Assembly: GCA_002686705.1 (NCBI GenBank)
Contig: NYYH01000076.1
Coordinates: 1 to 64,000, forward strand
DNA from: Bacteroidota bacterium
GTDB taxonomy: Bacteria; Bacteroidota; Bacteroidia; Bacteroidales; F082
Reading direction: 5' to 3'
Length of the DNA stretch: 64,000 nt
The translations under genes were made by a program, and so were the position numbers. Of this stretch, positions 8,698 through 19,232 are shown in pieces (position 1 is the stretch's first letter; each line of letters begins with the position of its first letter). The notes below the pieces were generated by a model that was not told the DNA's origin, ran no database searches, and was given only the letters and a program-made list of their open reading frames with translations.

Positions 8698-10323
8698 TAT
8701 CATTCCTCTTGTTTTAGTGAAACTCCCTGCTTCCAGTCGATAAAAATATACTCCGCTGTTTGCTTGCGAATCATCTGAATTATAGTTTACTTCATAGTGG
8801 CCTGGTAATTTATATTCGTTTACAAGCTTTAGTATTTCAGTCCCCATCGCATCCATAACCTTTAATGAAACAAAACTGTATTTAGGAACATAGAAGCTTA
8901 TAGTAGTTGAGGTACTAAAAGGATTTGGGAAGTTTTGTTCTAATTCAAAACTAAGTTGAGCTTCTTCATTAATCGCATCAACAGATGAGTAATTAATAGG
9001 AACTGTCCATATTTGATAGATGCCAGTTGAGTTACCCATCCAGACTGGCCAAAGTTTTGTTGTTGTAGAAGTGATATCAATATTATCACCTTGATAACCT
9101 TGACCTAGCCCACCAATTGGAATTGGTTTAAAGTTATGATCACTAATTTCAAATTCTTTCCAATTATCGCCACCATCTGTTGAGCGTGCAAGAGTAACAC
9201 CAGTTGAATCATCAGTTGTGTACCTGTCATCATAAAATATAATATCAACTGCGCCAAATTTATCTACATGAACTGTTGGGAAATATTGGGTTTTGCCATT
9301 ATCTAATGCATCCTGATTAACCCGTATTGCATCTGACCATGTTACACCACTGTCGGTTGAACGATTTAATATAATATCAGGGTCAGAACCTGCAGGTGGT
9401 TTGTCTTTTTGTCCTGTTACTATATAAATCCAGCCATTTCTTTCTCCACCACTATTGTCCACAGCGATTCCTGGCAAACCATTCACCCTTATATTTCCCT
9501 TGTTTGGAAGTAACCCGGTTATTCCATTAATGTCAAATGCATTTTCTGATACTGTCCAGTTTAGACCTCCGTTGGAGGAAGAAGCGAAACCCACATAAAT
9601 CTCCTTAAAAGGAGAAAATTCGGTAACACCAGCCCAGCATATAACGAGATCTCCGTTTACCGCTACATCAATATCTCCACCTGCACACCTGTTAGTTGGT
9701 GAATTTATTTGCTGTGGAGTACTCCATGTCTCAGCTCCATCATCTGTGTATGAAAACATCATTGGAAAAGGAGTTGCAAACTTAACCCATGTGGCATAAG
9801 TACGTCCATAATGAGTGCTGGAAGTACTGGCATCTGAAATAACAGCTGCCCGTTCAAGATCATCTGTCGATATAACACTTTGCCCAGACCAGGTATTACC
9901 GTTATCCAAAGAATAGTGAGAATATAACCCTACAAAAGGAGATCTTCCTAATCGTGTAAGTATAAAACGGCCATTTTTGTCGATTGCAATACCAGGATCA
10001 CCACCATGGAACAGCATTGGATTGCCTGTACATGTGTCATTTCCCTGCCATGTATTTCCCCCATTTTCACTTACAAAGATTCCTTCGCTAATAAAAAAAG
10101 GAATAAAGGTTAATGTGTTGCATGATGAAAATAATACATTCTCATCTATCGGACTTTTTACAATAAATACTTCAGTTTGTGTTACATTACTTGGGTAAAT
10201 TCTGTAGTTCTCTCCAATAGTTAGCATATTGTAATCGTACTGATTATTTTGAGCTGTAATATTGGTGATAATAGCCAATACGATAAATAATAATATTATG
10301 AGATTTTTTGCCAATTGCCTCAT
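8686..10323 (-). CDS. Secreted sialidase-like BNR-repeat protein with T9SS type A sorting domain
   Basis: The product is 545 residues when started at the ATG at 10321-10323, which puts a clean signal peptide first (MRQLAKNLIILLFIVLAIIT). An in-frame ATG 33 bases upstream would bury it. Several Asp-box (SxDxGxTW) units are visible: SENGGNTW, SLDNGNTW, TDDGAETW, STDSGVTW and STDGGDNW. They form a six-bladed propeller typical of exo-sialidase-like folds. The sialidase catalytic residues could not be confirmed, so enzymatic activity is unproven. The C-terminus (EQNFPNPFSTSTTISF to the end) is a type A sorting domain. Confidence 0.83.
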   Translation of the reverse strand: MRQLAKNLIILLFIVLAIITNITAQNNQYDYNMLTIGENYRIYPSNVTQTEVFIVKSPIDENVLFSSCNTLTFIPFFISEGIFVSENGGNTWQGNDTCTGNPMLFHGGDPGIAIDKNGRFILTRLGRSPFVGLYSHYSLDNGNTWSGQSVISTDDLERAAVISDASTSSTHYGRTYATWVKFATPFPMMFSYTDDGAETWSTPQQINSPTNRCAGGDIDVAVNGDLVICWAGVTEFSPFKEIYVGFASSSNGGLNWTVSENAFDINGITGLLPNKGNIRVNGLPGIAVDNSGGERNGWIYIVTGQKDKPPAGSDPDIILNRSTDSGVTWSDAIRVNQDALDNGKTQYFPTVHVDKFGAVDIIFYDDRYTTDDSTGVTLARSTDGGDNWKEFEISDHNFKPIPIGGLGQGYQGDNIDITSTTTKLWPVWMGNSTGIYQIWTVPINYSSVDAINEEAQLSFELEQNFPNPFSTSTTISFYVPKYSFVSLKVMDAMGTEILKLVNEYKLPGHYEVNYNSDDSQANSGVYFYRLEAGSFTKTRGMILSH

Positions 10324-10371
10324 GTTGTGATTAATATGAATTGTTTTGCTTAACAATAAAAGTTACCTATT

Positions 10372-12525
10372 TCAAAATCTATATCCAATATTTAGTGAAA
10401 CATAATAATTTCTTGGTTCACCGGCTTCGTAGAATCTTTTCTCTGCAGAATTAGTATTTGTAAAACCTACGTAAACTTCATCCAACATATTATTCATTCC
10501 TCCCGACATCATTATATTTAATTTGCCAAATTTCATATCTAACCCTAAAACTGAATTTAGTAATTGATATGACTTGGTTTTGTCGGTATTAGCATCATTT
10601 ACCCAAAGTCCGCTTATGCCCGAAAAGCTAAATTTTGCAAATCCAACAACATTTTTAGTTATGGGATGTGAATATGACAATGCTAGAAAGAGATTATTTT
10701 TTGGAACACTAGGTACTATGTTTCCCGAAAAATCTTTCTCATGTTCTATGATGTTTCCAGCTGAATCGATTTCAATTGTAATGGCTGAATATTTCCCATA
10801 AATGAAATCAGAAAATGTGTAAGCAAATGTAAATTTTAGGTCTTTATATAATTCAACCCGTGATCCTAATTCAATGCCCCTTCGATTTGTTTTTGCTGCA
10901 TTCCTGAAAAATACTTCACTATAAACTTCATAGGGAACCACTTCATTATCAATATTCAAATTGAAGAAAGTAGCTTCGAACAGCAGATGCCTAAAAAATT
11001 CAGCTTCAGAGTTAAGTATATTCCCCTTAATCCCCACTTCAAAACTCTTAGTTTCCTGGGCTTTTAGGTCATGATTATAAAGTTTAGTAGGATCAAAACT
11101 CTCCAATTCGTTCTTAGCCGGACTGTCATAACTTAAACTATAAGATGTGTAAACTGAAATCCACTTTGACAATTTGTAATTCAGGGCAATCTTTGGGACG
11201 AAGGCATTAAAATTCCTATTATCGTTTCGGGAGGGTAAGGTTTCTTCTTGTAATTTGAAATTAATGTAATCGTATCTACCAGCCAGCAATAGATACAAAC
11301 CATCTTTTGTTATTTCATAGTTGTTCGAAATATAGAAACCATTATTATAAATCTTTTCATCTAACAATTGAATTATTTGGTCTCCTTTATTCCCGTTTAT
11401 ATTCGTATAATATTCCGTTCTTGCAGGCTGAAATAATAAGTCGCTTCCTATTAACAATTCATTGACTCTGCCCATTACTTTTGATTTGTTTAAATATCTT
11501 ACCCGTAATCCAAGACCATACCTGTTAATTATACGGTATTCTCTTGAAGTCCGTTCGAAATATTTGATTGTACTATAAGCAGTGAGTTCAAACTCATTAT
11601 TTAAATTACGCCCAAATTTAGAGGTGAACCTTAAACCAAGACGACCCTTAGTTGACAATCGCTTCACATCCCGGTCTATGAATCGCTGATCAGCCTGAAA
11701 TGGATCTGCTTCAAATTCTTCTTTGGTTAATGCTCCTGGGAGTTTGATAAGCCCATCAGCAAAATAGAAGAGTATTTTAAGACTTGTATTTTCGGATGGA
11801 GAGGTTTCTACTACTGAGTTTACAATATTCCAATGCTCACTGTTGTGTGGCCTATACCCATCATAGTGATGGTTACTATACGCACCCAGCAGACCATAAT
11901 TCTCAGTTCTTAAACCTAATTTAATCCCGTTTCGTCGTAATCCGAATGAGCCAAATTGATTAAATTGAACACCAAATGATCTCATAAAATCAATATCATT
12001 GATAAAATTTATAACCCCACCCGGGGCGTTTGTGTACAATGATGACAAATTGCCTTTTGCAATCTCAATCCTGCTTATAGCCTGAAAATCAATTGCTTCG
12101 ATTCTGGTTTGGCCATCGGGTTCTGATTCTGGTATGTCATCCAACAGTATTCTAACCCCCCTGATTCCGGAATTCGATTTACTGCCAAATCCCCTTATAG
12201 ATATCCTTACATCATGGTTGCCATATCTGGATTGTATAAACATACCCGGGACTGATGATAGCACATCATCAACTCCAATTTTTTTGTCGTATTTGTAATC
12301 GACAAAGTTTATTCGTGTAACAGGATATGGAATGTCGATTATTTTTTTTGAGACCCTAGTCCCGGTAATTACAACCTCCTCAATATTAATGCTTGATGAA
12401 TCTTTTGGGCTAATATTTATTGTTGTATCAGGATCACTCACTTTTTGCGCAGCCAATGATTGACAACCAAAACAAATGAAAGCGAATAACACAGTTACCC
12501 AAATAGAAAAAGATTGTTTAGTCAC
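10372..12525 (-). CDS. TonB-dependent outer-membrane receptor
   Basis: The 717-residue product has a signal peptide (about 1-26), a TonB box-like EEVVITGT (49-56) and a plug domain (about 60-175, with PGMFIQSR, RGFGSKS, GIRGVRILLDDIPE). A 22-strand barrel follows, ending in NIGYRF with the C-terminal aromatic residue needed for outer-membrane insertion. There is no N-terminal carboxypeptidase-like domain, so it is unlike SusC. It is closer in outline to siderophore or metal-chelate receptors of the FecA/IutA type. No SusD partner is adjacent. The substrate is unknown. Confidence 0.88.
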   Translation of the reverse strand: MTKQSFSIWVTVLFAFICFGCQSLAAQKVSDPDTTINISPKDSSSINIEEVVITGTRVSKKIIDIPYPVTRINFVDYKYDKKIGVDDVLSSVPGMFIQSRYGNHDVRISIRGFGSKSNSGIRGVRILLDDIPESEPDGQTRIEAIDFQAISRIEIAKGNLSSLYTNAPGGVINFINDIDFMRSFGVQFNQFGSFGLRRNGIKLGLRTENYGLLGAYSNHHYDGYRPHNSEHWNIVNSVVETSPSENTSLKILFYFADGLIKLPGALTKEEFEADPFQADQRFIDRDVKRLSTKGRLGLRFTSKFGRNLNNEFELTAYSTIKYFERTSREYRIINRYGLGLRVRYLNKSKVMGRVNELLIGSDLLFQPARTEYYTNINGNKGDQIIQLLDEKIYNNGFYISNNYEITKDGLYLLLAGRYDYINFKLQEETLPSRNDNRNFNAFVPKIALNYKLSKWISVYTSYSLSYDSPAKNELESFDPTKLYNHDLKAQETKSFEVGIKGNILNSEAEFFRHLLFEATFFNLNIDNEVVPYEVYSEVFFRNAAKTNRRGIELGSRVELYKDLKFTFAYTFSDFIYGKYSAITIEIDSAGNIIEHEKDFSGNIVPSVPKNNLFLALSYSHPITKNVVGFAKFSFSGISGLWVNDANTDKTKSYQLLNSVLGLDMKFGKLNIMMSGGMNNMLDEVYVGFTNTNSAEKRFYEAGEPRNYYVSLNIGYRF

Positions 12526-12568
12526 TATTTCCTTAACGATTTGTTGAAATTAATTTATCTCAAAACTA

Positions 12569-12576
12569 CAAATATA
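12569..12576 (-). promoter_or_regulatory. Bacteroidota -7 element before the TonB receptor
   Basis: The minus strand reads TATATTTG, an exact TAnnTTTG match, 43 bases before the receptor ATG at 12525. No clear -33 element at the expected distance. Confidence 0.4.
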
Positions 12577-12624
12577 TTTATCAATCTAAGCCGAAACTAT
12601 ATCCAAGAGTTGATTCTTATAATG

Positions 12625-12652
12625 AAAAAACCCGAAACTTGGTTTCGGGCCT
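12625..12652 (-). terminator. Rho-independent terminator
   Basis: On the minus strand an 8-bp stem (CCCGAAAC / GTTTCGGG, loop of 3 bases) is followed by six T. It lies after the stop of the secreted PKD protein gene and separates it from the TonB receptor gene. Confidence 0.85.
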
Positions 12653-12688
12653 TCATAAAAATTTAAATTGTTAAGAGAATTAAGTCAA

Positions 12689-15600
12689 TTATCTAACCAA
12701 AAACTTCTTAACAAATATTCCATCATCATTCTGGAGAGTAATAAAGTATACTCCGGGTTTGATGTCTTGTAGATTAATTCTAGAGGAATACTCTCCATTT
12801 ATTACAATTTGATTTTGCTCTAAATATATAACACCTAAGGCATTGTATACCTTAAGATCGATATTAATTGATTTAGAAGAAATAATCCTAAAATTGAAGG
12901 TTCCGTCATTTGGATTTGGATAGAGACTTACGTTTTCAAGACCAACAATATCTTCAATACCAGTACAATTAATAAATGTAACAGTTACAGCATCGGTACC
13001 GGTACAATTATTTTCATCAGTAACAAGTACACTAAATTCCTGCGAATTATAACCTATTCCAGTTGAATCCACGGTGATGGAAGATGTAGTGAAATCTCCA
13101 GGAATCCATAGATATGAAGCAGCGTTTGGTATTGTAGCGTTCAGTGTAATATTTTTACTTCCGCATAGTGAAGTATCATTTCCGATATTTACCTGTGGCA
13201 CTTCAAAAACTGTAATAGTTTGCGAGGCTGAATTTGAACATTCATTTTCGTCGATAACGGTGTAAGATATTTCATAATCACCGGAACCTGCAAGTTCAGG
13301 ATCGTACATATTATCAATTATAACACCATCTCCACTATACCAGCCACCTAGAGGCAGACCTCCTGTTAATTCAAATGGTGGAGTATTTAGACAAACAGAA
13401 GCAAATGGATCAAGGGTAACTTCAGGTAGCGTCAATACTGTTATATTTTGATATGCTGTGTCTGCACAAAGGTTTTCATCAGCATAGCGGTACCCAAGAT
13501 TATGAGTTCCTGCTCCAGCTATTGAAGCGTCAAATAATGTTTCATCTATAATACCAGTGCCAAAATATGAGCCTCCTGCTGGTTCTCCATTTTCTAATTC
13601 AAATACCTCTGTATTAAGGCACACTGGATCCAGAGGAATAAAACTTACGTTAGGAGTTTCATATATAGTCAATGTAATTTCTATGGCTTCACTCTCACAT
13701 CCATCAATTGTTTGTGTTGCAAAATAAAGATAATCACCAGGGAGAGTATCACCAGTATTAAAGATATTACCAGCGAAAACTAGCTCAGTTAATTCGGGAT
13801 CACTATACCATAGTATGTTAATGCCTTCGGCCTCAAGAGGTGGAATTTCCACATTTTTACATACAGACAAGCTTTCTCCAGTAGGGGATTCGGGTATTGC
13901 ATTAACAGTGATGAATTTATCCTTTGTAATAAGGTCGCTGCCGGCAGGATTTGTTACTTCAAGGCTGACATCAAAAGAGCCTCCTGTATTATAACTAATT
14001 CCTGTTGGATTTTGTTCAGTTGAAGTTGCAGGATCGCCACCTTCAAATGTCCATAACCAACTATGTGGACCATTAGTAGATTCGTCCGTAAAGTCAAGAG
14101 CGCCGTCCTGACAAGTAATTGTATCACTAACACTAAACTCAGCAGTTGGAGGTTGTAAAGGGATAACCGTAATTGTAGCTTCACGTGAGTGAACAGGAGT
14201 GCCATTTGGCCCTTCCCCTCTAATTGTCATCAAATAATCTCCCACAGGAACCTGATCAGCTGTAATTACAATCGGTAGAGAACCTGGAAATGAAGAAATA
14301 GAGTTACCATTAGGATATTCAATTGTAAAGGTGCCTGAAGAAGGATCAGCGATTGTTGCGGTAAAGATAGCTTCATTAGAATAAAGTTTTACTGTTGGTA
14401 CTTCAGCCCAAATAGTATCGCGATATGATATCATTGGATTTGTAGGAGAAACTCTCATGGCAAAGTCGGGAAAATAAGTTGTAAAACTGGCGAAACTACC
14501 CCAACGAAAGTCACTCCATGTTAGGCAAGAAACGTCAGAATTTGAAGTAATACCTGTGTAGTCTCCCTGGTATCTTGGTGTACCACCACCACCACAAGAA
14601 TTGCAATTAATTTTCATTTTTTCGTTAGATACTTTTTGACTACTCTTGAAAGTTTGTCCGCCATCATCAGAATATGTAGCGTAAATCAATGCACTATCAT
14701 TAGTAGGTGTATTCCTGGTATCCATCCACTGTATATATAATCTTCCGGTTTCTTTATCACACCATGTAGCAGGTTGCCATTGATGGCTCGCCTGAGGGCT
14801 AAACCCTGTGTTTACTCTTTTCGCACTCGACCATGTTGTTCCTCTATCATCTGAATATCTGGCCCAAATATCTGGTCTATTTCCGTTTCCAGGAGGATCA
14901 TTCGAGGCATAAACCAAATGCAGTCTCCCTCTATGTGTACCAAAACTATTATCTGCAGTAATAAACGGATAAGGTCTTGTGCGCATATTTTCTACCGAAT
15001 TTCTCCCATTGACATTGGAACCAACATATCCGGCAAAGTTTTGTGATGATCTGAGTGAGAATGTCGATCCACCATCGTTTGATTCATAAAAAGTATAGGT
15101 GGAAGCAAAAGCGCTTCCGCTGTTTGTAACAACGTAGACAGCCCCCCCTTGAATATTTTGATCTGGACCAACACATACCATCATGCCAGGTAAAGATTGT
15201 GTAGATGCGTTAAAAGTATTTTGCCATGTATCTCCATGGTCAGTACTTCTCATAAATCTACCTGATCCACTATTAGTCATTGTGGTGTACACATAGTTGG
15301 CATATGGTCCAGCGGTTTGGTCACATGCAATCCAATTTTTATCATTCCCATTAATAGCGATAACTGCAGGTCCCCATGTTTGACCATTATCAGTTGATTT
15401 TACCACCTTGCAGCCTTGTATACTGGAGCCATACATGTTCTCATAATAAAGATTCCCTATGCTATCGTATGCAGTTACAGGGTCACCTCGCATAGCACCA
15501 CCCCAATTCGGGTTACTATTATCCCAATCGAGACCGTCCATTGTATAATGAGAACCATCGGTGTTGAATGCGGTGAAAAATTCTGTAGGAGCGAGGGGAT

Positions 15601-15835
15601 TGACACTAATGTGACCTTCTGCAAAATCCGTTCCTAAATAAAAATTATCATAGTTATCTATTGTAATAACTTGTGAGGCCATCTTTGGCCATTTTTGTAT
15701 TGAATCCAAATACCATTGAGGTACCTGATCTAAGTTTGGATCGTCATCAAAAACTTGTCCGTAAACAGGACATGCTATTAATCCGATCAACATAAATACT
15801 AATGCTTTAAAAGCAGAGTGTTTTGGTTTTTTCAT
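12689..15835 (-). CDS. Large secreted BNR/PKD protein with T9SS sorting domain, tandem copy A
   Basis: The 1048-residue product has a signal peptide (1-27). A sialidase-like propeller with Asp-box repeats (STDNGQTW, STDHGDTW, SDDRGTTW, SDDGGQTF) covers about 40-450. Next come an Ig-like segment (about 470-555), a PKD domain (about 562-645, core SWLWTFEGGDP) and several CLNT/LGGxYxG Ig-like repeats. The type A sorting domain spans about 960-1048. It is a clear paralogue of the gene at 16048-18957 but carries one extra repeat of about 80 residues (starting near LPEVTLDPFASVCLNTPPF). A conserved CNSCGGGGTPRY motif sits in the propeller. Role: probably surface adhesion or glycan binding; unproven. 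Confidence 0.85.
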   Translation of the reverse strand: MKKPKHSAFKALVFMLIGLIACPVYGQVFDDDPNLDQVPQWYLDSIQKWPKMASQVITIDNYDNFYLGTDFAEGHISVNPLAPTEFFTAFNTDGSHYTMDGLDWDNSNPNWGGAMRGDPVTAYDSIGNLYYENMYGSSIQGCKVVKSTDNGQTWGPAVIAINGNDKNWIACDQTAGPYANYVYTTMTNSGSGRFMRSTDHGDTWQNTFNASTQSLPGMMVCVGPDQNIQGGAVYVVTNSGSAFASTYTFYESNDGGSTFSLRSSQNFAGYVGSNVNGRNSVENMRTRPYPFITADNSFGTHRGRLHLVYASNDPPGNGNRPDIWARYSDDRGTTWSSAKRVNTGFSPQASHQWQPATWCDKETGRLYIQWMDTRNTPTNDSALIYATYSDDGGQTFKSSQKVSNEKMKINCNSCGGGGTPRYQGDYTGITSNSDVSCLTWSDFRWGSFASFTTYFPDFAMRVSPTNPMISYRDTIWAEVPTVKLYSNEAIFTATIADPSSGTFTIEYPNGNSISSFPGSLPIVITADQVPVGDYLMTIRGEGPNGTPVHSREATITVIPLQPPTAEFSVSDTITCQDGALDFTDESTNGPHSWLWTFEGGDPATSTEQNPTGISYNTGGSFDVSLEVTNPAGSDLITKDKFITVNAIPESPTGESLSVCKNVEIPPLEAEGINILWYSDPELTELVFAGNIFNTGDTLPGDYLYFATQTIDGCESEAIEITLTIYETPNVSFIPLDPVCLNTEVFELENGEPAGGSYFGTGIIDETLFDASIAGAGTHNLGYRYADENLCADTAYQNITVLTLPEVTLDPFASVCLNTPPFELTGGLPLGGWYSGDGVIIDNMYDPELAGSGDYEISYTVIDENECSNSASQTITVFEVPQVNIGNDTSLCGSKNITLNATIPNAASYLWIPGDFTTSSITVDSTGIGYNSQEFSVLVTDENNCTGTDAVTVTFINCTGIEDIVGLENVSLYPNPNDGTFNFRIISSKSINIDLKVYNALGVIYLEQNQIVINGEYSSRINLQDIKPGVYFITLQNDDGIFVKKFLVR

Positions 15836-16047
15836 CTCTTAAATATTTAGTTATAATTAGTTAAAATTGTGACTGAAATCCTTTTAGATTACTATTTATG
15901 TTAGGCTACGTAAAGTTACACATTAGTGCTCTAACAATACTTGAATTTAATACAACCTAATAAGAAAAACTAAAAGTTCTCAAAGATAACTTATTTCTTC
16001 TTTTTGATTATGTCCGTTAAAACAAAATTAGTAAAAACCTGTCTAGT

Positions 16048-18957
16048 TTATTTAACCAAAAACTTCTTGACAAATATTCCTTCATCATTCTGCAGAGTAA
16101 TGAAATATACTCCCGGTTTGATGTCTTGTAGATCAATTCTAGAGGAATACTCCCCATTAATTACAATTTTATTTTGCTCTAAATATATAACACCCAGGGC
16201 ATTGTATACCTTAAGGTCGATATTAATTGATTTAGAAGAAGTAATTCTAAAATTGAAGGTTCCATAATTTGGATTTGGATAGAGACTTACATTTTCAAGA
16301 CCAACAATATCCTCAATACCAGTACAATTAATAAATGTTACTGTGATAGCATCAATGCCAGAGCAGGTATTTTCATCAGTAACAATTACGCTAAATTCCT
16401 GTGAATTATAACCTATTCCAACTGAATCAACGGTAATACTTGGTGTAGTGAAATCACCAGGAGTCCACAAATATGAAGCAGCATTTGGTGTTGTGGCATT
16501 TAAAGTAATATCTCTATTTCCACAAATTGATGTATCATTTCCAATATTCACTTGAGGAATGTCATTTACCGTTATGTTTTGATATGCCGTATCAGTACAT
16601 AGATTTTCATCTGCATATCTGTAGCCAAGAATATGAGTTCCAATACCAGCTAATGGTGCATCAAATAATACATCATCAAAAATCCCGGGTCCGAAATATG
16701 AACCTCCTAACGGTTGTCCATTTTCTAATTTAAACACTTCGGTATTTAAGCAGACAGAATCTAATGGCGCAAAACTTACTGCAGGAGTATCATAAATTTC
16801 TAAGGAAATTTCAATAGCTTCACTCTCACAATTGTCAATTGTTTGTGTTACGTAATAACGGTACACGCCTGGAAGAGTATTTCCTGTGGGAAATACATTG
16901 CCTTCGAAAATTACTTCAGTTAAAGCGGGATTATTATACCAGAGGATATTCTCACCTGCTACCTCAAGAGGTGGGATCAATAAATTTTTACAAACTGATA
17001 AACTTGCTCCTGTGGGAGATTCTGGTATTGTATTAACAGTGATAAAGTCTTCCTTAATAATTAGATCACTACCAACAGGGTTTGTAACTTCAAGACTAAC
17101 ATTGAAAGTCCCAGTATTTGCATAAGTAATTCCAGTAGGATTTTGCTCGACAGAAGTTCCAGGATCACCACCTTCAAATGTCCATAACCAACTTTGTGGA
17201 CTAACTGATTCATCTGTAAAATCAATAGTTGAACCAGCGCAAATAGTTGTTTCATTTGCGGTAAATTCAGCTACTGGATCAGAAATAACGTCAACTATTG
17301 CTTCACGATAATGGACAGGAGTGCCGTTTGGCCCCTCTGCTGTTATTTCCATTACATATTCTCCAACAGGAACCTGGTCAACAGTTACGACAATTGGTAT
17401 GGAATCAGGAAATGCGTTTAGGGAATTTCCATTTGGAAACTCTAATGTAAATGAACCTGAAGAGGGATCTTCGATTGTTGCAGAAAAAATAGCCTCATTA
17501 TCATAAAGTTTTACTCCGGGGATTACTGCCCAAATTGTGTCACTCATATAAATCATCTTTGTTGTTGGGTAAGCTCTCATCGCAAAATCAGGGAAATAAC
17601 CTATAAAGCTGGAAAATTTACCCCACCGAAAGTCGCTCCAGGTTAACATTGAAACTTCGGAGTTTGACACAATACCATTGTAGTCACCTTCATATCTAGG
17701 AGTACCCCCGCCACCACATGTATTACAATTGATTTTCATTTTTTCGTTTGAGACTTGTTGGTTAACCTGAAAACTTTGTCCACCATCGTCAGAATAGGTA
17801 GCATAGATCAACGCACTGTCATTTGTTGGGGTATCCCTGGTATCCATCCACTGCACATATAATCTACCAGTTTCTTTATCACACCACGTAGCAGGATGCC
17901 ACTGATTGCTTTCAGTAGGAGAGGTGCCTGTGTTAACTCTTAGTGCATCTGACCAGGTAGTACCACCATCATCAGAAAATCTACTCCATATATCAGGTTT
18001 ATTTCCGTTACCCGGTGGATCATTTGATGCATAAACTAAATGAAGACGTCCTCTATAAGTACCAAAACTATTATCTGCTGTAATAAACGGATAAGGTCTT
18101 GTACGCATGTTTTGAACAGCATTTCTTCCATTAACAGCACTGCCAACATACCCTGCAAAACTTTGAGCTGACATGAGTGTAAAAGTTGCCCCACCATCAA
18201 GGGATCTGTAAAATGTATAAACTGAGGCAAATGCATTGCCCCTATTTGTAACAATAGTTACAGCACCACCCTGAATGTTCTGATAGGCTCCAACACAAAC
18301 CATCATTCCAGGTAAGGATTGAGTTGATGCATTATAAGTATTCTCCCATGTTTCTCCATGGTCAGTACTTCTCATAAATTTACCCGAACCACTATTCGTC
18401 ATTGTGGTGTATACATAATTAGCATACGGTCCAGCGGTTTGGTCACAGGCAATCCAATTTTTATCATTCCCGTTAATTGCAATAACTGAAGGTCCCCAGG
18501 TTTGTCCATTATCTGTTGATTTTACTACCTTACAACCTTGTATACTTGATCCGTACATATTTTCATAATAAAGGTTCCCTAAACTGTCGTATGCAGTCAC
18601 AGGATCACCTCTCATTGAACCTCCCCATGAAGGACTGCTATTAACCCAGTTTAATCCATCCATTGTATAGTGAGGTTTATTAATATTAAACGCGCAGAAG
18701 AATTCTGCTGGCATAAGCGGGTTCGAGCTAATATGACCTTCTGCTAAATCAATACCTATATAAGTATTATCATAATCATCTATTGTCACAATTTGTGAAA
18801 TCTGTTGCCGCATATTTTGTGATTGATCCAAATACCATTGCGGAACTTGATCTAAATTAGGATTGTCCACAACTGTTTGTCCAAATGTGGAGAAAGTCAA
18901 TAACATTATTGAACCAAATGCTAATACTTTTAAAAGAGAGCGTATAGGTTTTTTCAT
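16048..18957 (-). CDS. Large secreted BNR/PKD protein with T9SS sorting domain, tandem copy B
   Basis: The 969-residue paralogue of the neighbouring gene has the same order: signal peptide (about 1-26), Asp-box propeller (STDNGQTW, STDHGETW, SLDGGATF, SDDGGTTW), Ig-like segment, PKD domain (SWLWTFEGGDP), repeats and type A sorting domain. It has one repeat fewer. The propeller and the C-terminal ~140 residues are much more alike between the copies than the middle; in the last ~85 residues I count six differences. The 5' leader sequences also resemble each other, so the duplication unit probably included the promoter region. The intergenic gap to copy A is 212 bases with no other gene. Confidence 0.85.
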   Translation of the reverse strand: MKKPIRSLLKVLAFGSIMLLTFSTFGQTVVDNPNLDQVPQWYLDQSQNMRQQISQIVTIDDYDNTYIGIDLAEGHISSNPLMPAEFFCAFNINKPHYTMDGLNWVNSSPSWGGSMRGDPVTAYDSLGNLYYENMYGSSIQGCKVVKSTDNGQTWGPSVIAINGNDKNWIACDQTAGPYANYVYTTMTNSGSGKFMRSTDHGETWENTYNASTQSLPGMMVCVGAYQNIQGGAVTIVTNRGNAFASVYTFYRSLDGGATFTLMSAQSFAGYVGSAVNGRNAVQNMRTRPYPFITADNSFGTYRGRLHLVYASNDPPGNGNKPDIWSRFSDDGGTTWSDALRVNTGTSPTESNQWHPATWCDKETGRLYVQWMDTRDTPTNDSALIYATYSDDGGQSFQVNQQVSNEKMKINCNTCGGGGTPRYEGDYNGIVSNSEVSMLTWSDFRWGKFSSFIGYFPDFAMRAYPTTKMIYMSDTIWAVIPGVKLYDNEAIFSATIEDPSSGSFTLEFPNGNSLNAFPDSIPIVVTVDQVPVGEYVMEITAEGPNGTPVHYREAIVDVISDPVAEFTANETTICAGSTIDFTDESVSPQSWLWTFEGGDPGTSVEQNPTGITYANTGTFNVSLEVTNPVGSDLIIKEDFITVNTIPESPTGASLSVCKNLLIPPLEVAGENILWYNNPALTEVIFEGNVFPTGNTLPGVYRYYVTQTIDNCESEAIEISLEIYDTPAVSFAPLDSVCLNTEVFKLENGQPLGGSYFGPGIFDDVLFDAPLAGIGTHILGYRYADENLCTDTAYQNITVNDIPQVNIGNDTSICGNRDITLNATTPNAASYLWTPGDFTTPSITVDSVGIGYNSQEFSVIVTDENTCSGIDAITVTFINCTGIEDIVGLENVSLYPNPNYGTFNFRITSSKSINIDLKVYNALGVIYLEQNKIVINGEYSSRIDLQDIKPGVYFITLQNDEGIFVKKFLVK

Positions 18958-19232
18958 ATTAAAATATTTAATTGTAACTATTGATTTTTATTATTAAAGT
19001 ATTATTGATACTTTTTAGAAATATCCATAAGGGTTATGACAAATGTTAGATCAATTAGAATGCATTAAAGAATAAACGTATAAAAAATATAGCCTCCAAA
19101 GATAACTTTTTTATAAAGTAGACTGAATTAGATAACAATTCGGATTGATTTAATGCACTTTTAAACTAAAGAGTTGCACTACTATTCTTGTAATCATTTC
19201 AGAACAGTATTTATTAATGGATGTTTTTCAAC

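Noticed and set aside
18996..19014. AAAGTAT/ATACTTT hairpin as terminator of the PBP1A gene
   Set aside because: The stem is AT-only and the following sequence on the minus strand has no solid T run.
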